In this document: positions 1-9,927 of the stretch, one piece after another
Position numbering within the stretch: position 1 is the stretch's first letter
How the letters are laid out: each line of letters opens with the position of its first letter
Assembly: GCA_948567375.1 (NCBI GenBank)
Contig: OX419762.1
Span: 55,595,034 to 55,659,033, forward strand
Direction of reading: 5' to 3'
Source of the DNA: Lunularia cruciata
Lineage: Eukaryota > Streptophyta > Marchantiopsida > Lunulariales > Lunulariaceae
DNA length: 64,000 bases
Notes under the pieces: generated by a model
The model's database searches: none
What the model was told of the DNA's origin: nothing
Seen by the model: the letters and a program-made list of their open reading frames with translations, nothing else
Program-made: the position numbers and the translations under genes

Positions 1-1973
1 CACCAAATGAATAGGCCCATGTCTCTCCAAATCATGCGCCTCCAACAAGGAAATGTCTAATGATAGGGTCTTTTGGTAACCCTTGATTGTCAACATTAAT
101 AATAACTCAGAATACCAATAGGCCAAGTGTGCCACATGATGTAGAGAGACTTGCCTAATAGTCTTATCTCATTCTACATACAAGTACCTTTGTAATTGGA
201 TACTTGCTTGTATTACCCTAGCTAGTCTAATCCTAATCCCACCAAACAACTCCAATAGACACACTCCCTGTATTAAATATTGCCAAGCAATGAGTGTAGT
301 ATCCAAAGGTGACAATAGGATAGACTCCAAAGGCTCATCCTTACATTGGTCCTTTGGTGGTACAAACTCTCCACTCCAAGCTTATTGCACCTAATTGATC
401 CACATGTTGTTCCAATGCCTCCTTTGAACTCCACAATGGAACATGCAAGGTGGATAGAACAATCCCACTTGTACTCCAAATCCAAGTGATCTCCTCTAGT
501 ATAAGAGTATCTTTTGCATAAGGGTTCTCCTCTAATAAGTCACAAAGCCAAGTAACAAAACCACTAAATGTTGAAATTGATGCCATGGTCCTTGACCATA
601 GTGAGCCAAGACTGCCACTACTAAAGTGTGGTGAAAGTTGATATACTTGTCCCTCACCTGATTGCCAACCTGGTCTATAAGAGGTTGTTTCCTCCCTACA
701 GCCAATACTAAAACCCATGGAGTATAATACTACTCCACCAACTAGCACATCATATGACTCAACTATGATTGCAATGGCATGAGCTCTCATCCCCAAGCTA
801 CCAATTGGATGACCGGGCTGAATCTAGACAATGAGCTCTCCACAAGTGATGTAGTGTAGAACCACCTCTAGAGATATCTAGATCTTAAATAGACACCTCT
901 CTACATTGGTCTTCTGTAGCTCTAGACCAACAACTACATCCTTCCCCAACATAAAGGGTTGCACACCAAAGTCTAATAAGACCCTCTTTGGTGTATAGAC
1001 ATTCCTTGAAGGTCCTACCAAATGGAAAATTCCCCTCTAGTTATCTAATAGGACAATCCCATGTGTGAACTACACTTGCTCAAAGGCAGGTCTGGCTTGT
1101 AACTCCTCCAATCTAGCTATTGTTGCCTACCATAACTCACTAGTTGTTGAGCGGATCCCATGCTCTTCAACCAAGTTATCTCCACTATCAACCATCTTTG
1201 CTCTAGAAGCTGGAACCATATCATCCCTACTCTCACAAAGTATGGTAGCCAACCAAAACACTAGAGTTGTGTCAACTCCCAATGTAAACATGTCACTAGT
1301 TGAGAACAAATGAAAGTGCATAATCAACTTAGCCACCTCCGACATCAAGCTTGACTCAATCTATGTAGTAGCAGGTGGTTGACTAACAAGTTGTCTATCA
1401 TGCACCTCATCACTACCTACCACACCTGCACTAGGATGTCTAGAAGCCATGGATGTCATTTGTAGTGCCTCGGAGCATAAGAAAAATTTGGGAAGTCTGA
1501 CTTGTCTACCAGCCTCTCCTCTCTATGAGTCCAACTCCATTGATGCTCCTCTAGACTCGGGATCATGTATTGCACTTCTATTCACTATGGAATATGCATC
1601 TACTTGTGTTGCTCGACACATGGAGTCCAAGACTTCTCTATCACCCACATAAGAGGTGAAAGCCTTAACACCCAAATTTGATCTCCTTTGAGCAATGGCC
1701 ATGCTAGCCAATCTCTGCTCCAACTACTCGATTCAAGTAGGCATAGCTGTATCACAAAAGTAAGGGTAGGTATTGCACCTCTACTAGGTGTGGATCCTCT
1801 ACCACCACATCCTCCATGACCTAGAGCTCCTTTACCACCTGCCATAATAGCCCTACCACTCCATAACTCCAAATGTAGGTCAAAGGATTGGTCACTTGTG
1901 TGACCAAATTTGTGGCAATGGTCACATTGTCTTTGTACCGATTGTGATGCACTAAAGGTATCATGTCCATTGC
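1..1973 (-). pseudogene. Decayed gag-protease region of a third Ty3/gypsy-like family (family C)
   Basis: Reading the minus strand from about 1945 to 300 gives pieces of one polyprotein in several frames. A zinc-knuckle-like stretch (CDHCHKFGH, then an expected final Cys changed to Ser) lies near 1890-1930. An aspartic-protease-like motif (VLLDFGVQPFMLGK) lies near 950-1000, followed by a retropepsin-like C-terminal part at 341-796 (ESYDVLVGGVVLY, SYRPGWQSGEG). Two in-frame stops separate the protease halves. RNA-binding Gag followed by protease is the usual retroelement order. The fragment is cut at 1973 by a family A LTR and runs off the window at base 1. The family assignment is from remembered motif patterns and is moderate; its decay is clear from the stops. 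Confidence 0.6.
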
Positions 1974-4940
1974 TATGGTACCCATGTTTTTTGTTTTGAT
2001 GAGTTTTAAAGAAGAACTACATTGAGAAAACCAAAGTGCAACCAAAGGAAGAAGAAAAGAATGGACTTATGTGTCTTTGGAGTAAACCCAAAGAAGCCAA
2101 CTTCGGGTGAGAAGAAGAAGTACTCAAAGGGGGCTTACAAAGAGACTAAACAAAAGAAGGACATCTTTGGAGCATGAAGTTCAACCTGATATGAAGATGC
2201 TATAACAACTTTTTGTTGGGACAGACCAGCCAAGAAAGTACACTTAAAGAAATGATTGACGCGGGAGAAGAATGCTTTGAGAGTGATAGGAACCAAACAT
2301 GCAGAAGAAGTGAGAGTCAATTTCAATATTGACTGAAGAAGGATTGTGCCTCAAAGCGCTATAAAATTAAGATTGCACTGGTGGAAATTGGACATGTTAA
2401 GAAGGTATCTTGTCCCTCGAAATAGTTGTCTTGCAAGAATGCAAGTCATGAAGAAGATTGAGAGTGAAATTTTCCAAAGTCCAAAAGGGATTAGAGTGTC
2501 ATGTCCAAGAGAGGGGATAGCCTTCTAATGCCAAATAACTCATGAGCAGATGGCAAAGACGAGTAGGAATGCACTCACAATGAGGAGTTTTGCAATTTGA
2601 TGATAAGATGTAGTAGCTAGAATCAAAGTCTTGAGCAAACTTTGTATTACATTTTGGCCTAGAATTGGAATGTGAGTTTTCCACGTTTCATGGCACGGAT
2701 AGCTATTAGTAATTGTGAGGAAGATCCCAAAGTAATGGGGAAGAGAGGAAATCTAGCTTGATGGATTGAGTTGGATTGGAAGCTAGTCTTGGGATAGGAA
2801 GCAAGAGATGCAACCAGAGTCACCTTCTATCAGAAGTGTGAAGCTTTGGAAGAGACCGTAGAAATTAGGAATTTGTTCTTTGCTCTACAAACCAACAATG
2901 GCTACCAAGTGGAGTCCTATTAGGACACAATTAAGCAAAGTGCTTCCATCAGAAAACAAGGTAGTTGATTGTCAACTAGAGGAGATATTTTCCACTACAC
3001 CATTTGTAGCACATTTCTACCTAGGGTTAAATTTGCTGACAACGGAGGAGAAACATTGGATGGTTTTGCATTTCCATCCCAACATTCAACATGAAGAGGA
3101 TGATGAGGAGCAATGATATATTTTGCAATTGTGGTCTAGCAATGATCATTTCACTAGGAAAAGACAGAGGAAGATGGTAAAGGAAGAAGTTTGAAGATGA
3201 AGAAGCAAACTAAACCCAAAAGAGTAGTATTACCCCTTCCACCATGAAATACACAAAGACTAAACCCACGAGGAAAGGAGGCAATGATGGATGAGTCTTT
3301 GGGAATAGAGTCTGAAGGAGAGATAGAGTCAAATAGAGGACTCCAAAGAAGATGAACTTGCATTGCAGAGCAAGGAGTCAAGCAATGAGAGTGAAGGTGA
3401 GGATGAAGTTTAGCAACCACTTGATGCAAGGTTGGCAAAAGATGATATGGAATGCCATGTGGTGATTGATCATATGAAAGGAGAAGATGCCCCTTGTTTG
3501 GAGTTACCTATAGAAGAGGTGAATGAACAACCTAAGAAGGTAGTCCAAAAGGGGGTGAGGTCAAAGAGATTATTGCAGGCTGCAGCTGTAGGTCCAAGCC
3601 AAGAGAAGGAAGAAGAGGCAAGCTCAAAAGAAGTGATGTTGAAGGTACAAGACCATGGACACAAAAACTTTGATGGAATGGTGTTCTTGTCAATGATCAT
3701 ATGTCTGTTGTGCTACAATTGAAGCAAAAGAAGGAGATACATGCAGATCATCAAGAGGTAAAGGATGAGTTGCAGGTGATGAGGTATCTGATGGAAGAAG
3801 AAAGAGAATTGAAGGAAAGGTCAACCCAAAGGGAAGAAGAAGCTAAAGAATTTTAGGGGGTATATAGTCTTACAAAAGAAGAGTTTAGAGAACTTGCAAG
3901 ACAGTTTCAAGAGGCATGGAAGAGAGATGGACTGTCAAGCCAAAGAATTGAAGGAGCAAAAAGCCATGACCAAGAAGATGAAATGTGAAGTAAGCAAAGC
4001 TCATATTTAAGGCATACATGCAAAGGTGATGGTGGCTACAATGGAGTAGGAGTTAGAGAGCCTAAAGAAGAGCACGGTAGAGAAAGACCAAGTATGGCAA
4101 AGGGAGTTAACATTAGACACCAAGAGGAAGAAAGCCTACAAAGTCTGGTAAGAAGTCCTCTAAGGATCAGATTGCTCAATATATAGAGGAGAAGAAGATG
4201 TTGGCAGTTGAGTACAAAAACAAGTAGAAGATGTATAGAGAAGAGTTGAAGGTGGAATGCTCTTGGAGGTATGCATTGGAGTTGGTAGGAGAAGTCATTG
4301 GGAGAATGAGAGCGATGTTGAGTACAAAAGCAAAAGGGAAGTTGGAGGAAGTGAGACGGTATGAATCAAAGCTGATTGTGCAAGAAACTCAGAAGAGGAA
4401 GGCAAAGGATGTAGATATGAACATTTTGATGATTTTCTTGAGAGATAATGTAGATAGAAAGATAGTAGAAGTAGGAAACAATGTCTATCTCAGATTAGCT
4501 TTAGTGAACTTTGAGTTAGAGAAACTTTGTAGTAGTGTGAAGGAGGAGAAAAAGTCCAAAGTTGTAGAAGTAGGAATGCAAGTGTATTTGGGTGAGTTAC
4601 CTAAGAGATTAGAAAAGAGTGGGTTAGTTGATAAAGAAATGGATAGGTTACCCATGTCTACAATTGTAGTATAGAGTGAAGAAGTAGTAGAAATTGAAGA
4701 TGTAGAAGTAGTATTAGAGAGACCCAAAGAGGAGGAATTGATAGGAGTAAATTGGGTTTAGAAGCCAAAGTTGAGGGTTGACATCGGATCAAAATAGTAA
4801 CAATTTTGAGATTTGAAAAGGTATGAAGAAGTGGTTTGTCATTTTGGATCTGCAGGCTGGTAAAGTTGTTAGGAAATGGTGTATTAGTAGGTAACTGTCA
4901 AAGTGTTTTGCCTATTTAAAGGAGGCATTGATCAGCCATC
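1974..4940 (+). mobile_element. Family A LTR, 5' 3.0 kb (U3 with ORF, start of promoter), truncated
   Basis: It starts with TATGGTACCCAT, matching the family A LTR start TGTGGTACCCAC, immediately followed by the conserved TTTTTTGTTTTGATGAG region. U3 continues through the ORF relic to the conserved block TTTGTCATTTTGGATCTGC near 4834 and the TATA-like CCTATTTAAAGG near 4911. Similarity to other family A LTRs stops near 4940, so about 690 bp of the 3' end is missing. It interrupts the family C relic at 1973. Confidence 0.75.
2346..4795 (+). pseudogene. Family A U3 ORF, decayed copy
   Basis: Successive short frames spell the same protein as the other U3 ORFs. N-terminal pieces around 2400-3110 match the conserved domain (SPKGIRVSCP, FVAHFYLGLNLL, a histidine-rich HFHPNIQ motif). 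An acidic linker lies around 3430-3700. The C-terminal coiled coil at 4231-4674 is continuous for 147 codons, with RDNVDRKIVEVGNN and KVVEVGMQVYLGEL. Many stops and frameshifts make it a pseudogene. Function is unknown: no enzyme motif, signal peptide or membrane segment was seen. It lies wholly inside the U3 part of the LTR, upstream of the TATA-like box. Confidence 0.65.
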
Positions 4941-5018
4941 TCATGCAAGTGTATGCCTCACGTAGGCTCTCTCTAGCCTTCCACTTGAACTCTTGCAAGT
5001 TCCTTAGCTTGTCAATCA
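4941..5018. other. Short unassigned stretch between two LTRs
   Basis: The 78 bases between the broken family A LTR and the family B LTR match neither. No gene seen. Confidence 0.5.
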
Positions 5019-5700
5019 TATAACACCCATTTGTGCATGTATGTGCTATTGTGATATCTAATTTAGTATTATTAGTAATTGAAAGATATTACTTAAATAG
5101 AGATAAATAATGGTTCTACATTAGTCATGAATAGCTAAAGTTAGTCATAGCTAAGCTAGAAGGGACTTTCATTTAGAGGAAGTGGAAAAGATGAGCACCA
5201 CTATTTTGGATTCTAGTTTATTGACTTGGTATTATTCTTAGGTGTTTGGCTTTGAGGAAAGAATTTAGAACTCTTGGATCCACAAGCCTTTTTGTGTTAG
5301 ATTCTTTTATAGTCCAAGGAAAGCCCATGTAAAGGAATCCTTGACTTAATGGTTGGGTTAAGATAAGACCACATGTTTAGGAGAATATTCCTATAAGTAT
5401 AGATATTCCTTTAGCTTTTTGACTTTATTTGACTTTTAGCCTAGTAACTTGAGTTACTCCAAAAATTAGTAACTTTGGTGTGTAGCTATTTCACAATTAT
5501 ATAAACTAGGGATAAGGAAGTACTCATCATCCTTTCATTTGCAACTATCTCTCTCTCATTGAATTCTCTAGTAAGTAATGGTTTGAGTCTTGGAGTACTA
5601 GCCTTGGAGGAGTATGATAGAGTTGGGATTCTTAGTCCATTGAGCTTTACTATAATAACCATTAGAGGTTCATCCTAAGTGAGAGATAAGCCGGCTCACA
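5019..5700 (+). mobile_element. Solo or truncated family B LTR, old copy
   Basis: This is a diverged reverse-complement match along the full length of the 679-bp LTRs of the young family B element: it begins TATAACACCC (young copy TGTAACACCC) and ends AGCCGGCTCACA. Conserved landmarks include the AGATATTACTTAAATAGAGATAAATAATGG region and the ATATAAACTAGGG TATA-like box near 5500. Flanks are ATCA on the left and ATCT on the right, a possible 4-bp duplication with one change. No clear primer-binding site follows, so a solo LTR is the simplest reading. Confidence 0.8.
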
Positions 5701-5929
5701 ATCTGCACTCCTTGGTAGTTCTACCTCAAACACTAGAAGAACTCAACTATGGGATTAAACCCCGATACTACACCACCTCATGTAGTGGTACCTCTACTCA
5801 TAATAGCAATAACTCTAACAAGTGCACCTCCACTAGCTCCACCAATGCTAGTAGAGCTAGAACTCATAAGTATTGCAAATCTACCCCTATAAACCAAGCT
5901 TGAAGTGATGGGAATATAGTTTGGAGATC

Positions 5930-6390
5930 AATATTGTCTCCATAGCTCAATCTCCTCAAAGCAAGCTCTCATGGACTCATGATAGCCATCCATCAATGGA
6001 CTTTCCAAGTGCTGAAACAACTCCTTCCATGCCATGAAGGGTGTGAAGAACATTGGGTTCCGCATCTACTACAAATCACTCCTACTATCAAACTCCTAGA
6101 TGAAGTCATCTCACTCAATGGTACCCATTGTAGCATAGTAACACTTGGGGCCTTTGGATGCCCCATAAATCTCATCCATGTCCCACAAAGCAAACACACC
6201 AAGTGCACTCTCAACTACATCAACTCTTGTGTCAAACTCCAACTTAGAGTCAATCTCCTCTTTCATTGGGACTTGAGATACATGCTGATACCAAGTGCCA
6301 CTTTGGGTAAACCCATTGCGTCTATAATGCTATTTTCTCTTGAATCCCCAAAGAACTTTATCGTGACAAAGTAACCATAAACTACAAACC
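5930..6390 (-). pseudogene. Degraded coding stretch of unknown family
   Basis: One minus-strand frame gives a protein-like string broken by several stops: VPMKEEIDSKLEFDTRVDVV, then GVFALWDMDEIYG, and later FFTPFMAWKELFQHLESPL and ACFEEIELWRQY. The composition (charged and aromatic residues in natural-looking alternation) is more protein-like than in the other frames. I do not recognise the family. It may be the upstream part of the family C Gag displaced by the insertions between 1974 and 5700, but that is only inference from strand and distance. Confidence 0.3.
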
Positions 6391-6986
6391 AAAACCACAA
6401 CCACTACAAGTGTGCCACCAAGAGACACCACCAAGTGCCAATACCAAGTGCCACCACCTACCAAACACCATCCACTAATGTGGCTCTAACTATGACAACT
6501 TTACGAATGGAAGTGCAACCTATAAGTTGCCATTGCAACACACTCTCATGGTCTATAGGTCATTACTTCCTACCTCACCAGAGAGAAACATAGGTAGTCT
6601 GATTGGTCATCACTCCAACCTTACCACCAAGAGCACACCAAAGCACCAACGGTCTAAAGTCAAGGCACCTCACACAAATAAGAAGCAAAGAATGGAGGGG
6701 GTAGAAGAAGTCTAAATGAAAACCCTTCATCTCATAAATCAACACCAAACTAACTTTGCTACCATTTGGCATTTGATATAATGGGAGTATCTATTTACTT
6801 CCTAAGTTACAAGAATCATCAAGAATGGGATCAAACTTCCTCTAGCCAAAATCTGACATAAAATTTGACATAAATGGTTGATCATTAAATCCTTTGCTAA
6901 ATCTCTACTTGAGCCAAATTGGAAGGATAGGGATCTCCAAATCTCTAATTCACAAGGATGGGTTCCCAAATCCACATTCATTTTTT

Positions 6987-7044
6987 CATTTTGAGCTCAA
7001 CTTGCACCAAATTGGCCTTACTTTCACCTCTTGAGCTCAAAATG
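6987..7044. repeat. Perfect 14-bp inverted repeat with 30-base loop
   Basis: CATTTTGAGCTCAA at 6987-7000 is matched by its exact reverse complement at 7031-7044. It ends 6 bases before the family A LTR end at 7051. Confidence 0.8.
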
Positions 7045-7050
7045 AACACT

Positions 7051-7866
7051 TAAGACAACCCAAAAAACTATCACTTTTACGGTAATTAGTAAATAAAAAA
7101 ATTTCCACACACTGGTAAAAAATGGTCAGATACAAACTAAACAGTAACAATGTAGTTCTTCTTGATTACGTCTTTAATCTCTTAGGTCGAAACTACACCT
7201 AGAAGAGAGTAATAAGCACTTATCATAGTTCTATCACAAACCAAAACACTCCTCATCACAATACTTCCAATTCTTTTCAACCAGACTTTGATTGTAATAA
7301 GTCAATTCTTCCCAAAGAATGCTACTTCACTACAAAATGACTTTGTCTTAGAATTGTATTCCACCCCTCCAATGAAGGCACAACTTCCTTGATCTAAATT
7401 GCTTTGCATCAATCCGAATGAAGAATACTACCAACACTACAATTCCTCATAGATCCATCAAGGCATTGCTTTGATTGCAATCTACTTAGGATCAAACACA
7501 TTGAATGAAATTAGAGCTATATAATCCAACATTTAACACTCAAATTTGCACTTTGAATTTCTCCAAACACTCACAAACACAAACACAAGATTGATACTCA
7601 AAATTAAGCTAAAATGATGAGCATTGACTTATAGCACTTTGCTTTAGTCAACTTCAAAAATATGAGTACTAAACAACAACATATTACAAATGTGACAACC
7701 CGGCAATAATCAATAAGTAAAGTTCATTCCCACCAAGATACAAGTTAGAGATGGTCAAATACAAAGTAAAGCAATTACAATATAGTTTTTCTTGGTTGCA
7801 TCTTTAATCTCTAAGGTAGTGTGACAACCCAACAAGTATCACTTTTGTGGTAAATAAAGTTTTTTT
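7051..7866 (-). mobile_element. Three stacked truncated family A LTR 3' ends
   Basis: On the plus strand the LTR 3' end reads TGTGACAACCC. It occurs here three times in the same direction: at 7051 (altered to TAAGACAACCC, about 640 bp of LTR tail follow), at 7691 (about 129 bp follow) and at 7820 (about 47 bp follow). Each piece breaks off where the next begins, and the last passes into the U3 ORF sequence at about 7867. Nested insertion with later deletion would produce this. Confidence 0.7.
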
Positions 7867-7879
7867 ACCTCCACTCTCT

Positions 7880-9545
7880 TATGCTGGCTTGTCTTGTTGA
7901 AGTGTTCATTGCTCCTCTAGAGTTGGAGAATGTATGTTTGCTCTTCTTCATCTGCTTCTCTTCTCAAGTTTAGATAAAAGCAAGACACTATCTTCTTCCT
8001 CTTCTCTACAGTCAGTAAGTTCAACCTGAGGTCAAAATGTGCTGCAAATGGCACTAGATAATGTGGCGGCAATTGATCTCTCCAATTACAAACCATCTGC
8101 CTCATTTGTTGGTGAAAACACTTTGCCCAATTCATTGGTGCTTTGCAAACATCTAGTGAAGAACACTGCCTAGTGCTTAAACACATACTTGGTTTTATCT
8201 AGCTTGAAGAGCACCATTATTGCCTTGACAATACTTCACCTTACTGGGTGATGATAGGTATCCACTTTATACCCATTCTTTGTACATAAAGCACTAAAGT
8301 AATTTTGGATTTCTATGGTCTCTTTTGTAGACTCTCCCTTCTTGAGGAATGTTGCTCTGGTTTCCTCACCTGTCTCCCTTCCTAGGACTAATCTCCAATC
8401 CAACTCTGTCCACCAAGGCAGATTGAATCTCTTCCCTTCTTCCTCTAGGCCCTCCTCACAATCACTCATAGCTACTTTTGCAATGAAACTTGGAAAACTC
8501 AAGTTCCAATTCCAATTCCAGGCCAAAAAAGTGATTCAAAGTCTACTCAAGATGTCAATCCTTGCTATAACATCTAACCTCAAAATCATAGGATTTTTCA
8601 CTACAAGTGAGGGACTTTTCTTCTCACCCCTCATTGATAGTGTGCAATCTCTTACTTGTGGTAGCTGGAAGATAATTCTTTTGTCTCTTGGACATGAGAT
8701 TCTAACTCCCTCAAGATTGTTAAACATCAAATATGATAATGAAGCAGCAATCAATCCCTCCAATCCCAGACCATTTGCCTTTTTTGTTGGTGAAAACACT
8801 TTGCCCAATTCATTGGTGCTATGCAAACATCTCGTGGAAGAACACTACCTAGTGCTTCAACACATATGTGGTTCTATCTGGCTTGAAGAGCACCATCATT
8901 GCCTTGACAATACTTCACCTTACCGGGTCATGATAGGTATCCATCTTTGTACACATCTTCCATCCATCCCATTCTTTGTACACAAAGCACTAAAGGAATT
9001 TTGGATTTCTATGCTCTTCTGTAGACTCTCCCTTCCTAAGGAATGTTGCTCTGGTTTCCTCACCAGCCTCCCTTCCTAGGACCAATCTCCAATCTGACTC
9101 TATCCATTGGGCCAGATTGAATCTCTTCCATTCTTCCTTTTGGCCCTCCTCACAATCACTTGCAGCTACTTTTGCCATGAAACTTGGAAAACTCAAGTTC
9201 CAGTTCCAGTTCTAGGCCAGAACAATGATTCAAAGTCTACTAAAGACTTCAGTCCTTGCTATTACATCTAACCTCCAAATCATAGGATTTCTCACTACAA
9301 GTGAGGAACTATTCTTCTCACCTCTCATTGACATTGTGCAATCTCATACTTGTGGTAGTTGGAAGATAATTATTTTGTCTTTTGGACGTGAGATTCTAAC
9401 TCCTTCAAGATTGTTAAACATCAAACTCTTGGATGGCTTTGAAAAAGGCACTCCTTTGGGTCAATTACTTGGTGGATTAGGATACTTTTGTGACATTTTG
9501 AATTCCCTTTAATGAAGTCTTGATTTGATAGTTCTTTGTTGCATG
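7880..9545 (-). pseudogene. Family A U3 ORF, duplicated and truncated copy
   Basis: The N-terminal conserved domain appears twice because of the tandem duplication: once around 8990-9230 (SFPSFMAKVA, SDWRLVLGREAGEETRATF) and again at 8236-8526 (LSFPSFIAKVA, LDWRLVLGRETGEETRATF, then CTKNGYKVDTYHHPVR). The following segment at 7917-8186 has NWAKCFHQQMRQMV and LPPHYLVPFAAHFDLRLNLL. The acidic linker and coiled coil seen in other copies are absent because the sequence jumps to truncated LTR ends at 7866. Role unknown; non-functional here. Confidence 0.65.
8055..9430. repeat. Tandem direct duplication, two units of about 680-694 bp
   Basis: Unit 1 is about 8055-8732 and unit 2 about 8733-9430. 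TTCATTGGTGCT(T/A)TGCAAACAT occurs at 8131 and 8809; TTGTTAAACATCAAA at 8717 and 9411; TGGAAAACTCAAGTTCCA at 8491 and 9185. The units differ by scattered substitutions and small indels. It lies in the U3 ORF of one LTR and is absent from other copies. Confidence 0.85.
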
Positions 9546-9911
9546 GTCATTCCTTAGTCACTCTTCATTGATAATCACACATTTTGATGAGTTCCTCTTG
9601 GCATTGTCAAGTTTAGCCCAATGGCACCTTAGCCATTTTCTTGCTTGTAATTTCTTGGTTGATAAACCCAAAGGAAATTTGTTATGTTGTCTTTGCATTG
9701 TGTTGATCACCCCAAGGCAAAGTTCCTTTGGGTTTCTTCATTGACAAGTCTGATCCAAGTTCTTGTTTCTTGACACAAAGCAAATTACTTTGGGTTCAAC
9801 CCAAAGACACTATTCTCTCTCTTTTGTTGCATTGCCATTTTGGTTCTATACAACTTTGACTGTACACTTCTTCTTCAAAATATAACAAAATCAAAAAATG
9901 TGGGTACCACA

Positions 9912-9927
9912 TACTCCCTCTCTCAAA
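9912..9927 (-). other. Polypurine tract of family A element
   Basis: The minus strand reads TTTGAGAGAGGGAGTA immediately before the LTR start TGTGGTACCCAC. The same arrangement recurs at 51813-51828, which fixes the LTR start. Confidence 0.75.

Larger units (their letters stand above)
5701..7050. other. Unassigned region with one decayed ORF and a hairpin
   Basis: No complete gene or recognisable transposon end. A degraded minus-strand coding stretch (5930-6390) and an inverted repeat (6987-7044) are listed separately. The rest is AT-rich non-coding sequence, with a C/A-rich patch at 6380-6470. Confidence 0.5.
7867..9911 (-). mobile_element. Family A 3' LTR (U3 part), with internal tandem duplication
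   Basis: This is the 3' LTR of the minus-strand family A element whose pol lies at 9928-13050. Its 5' end reads TGTGGTACCCACATTTTTTG on the minus strand and is directly preceded by a polypurine tract. It holds a broken U3 ORF and a roughly 680-694-bp direct duplication; the C-terminal coiled-coil part of the ORF is missing. Confidence 0.75.
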
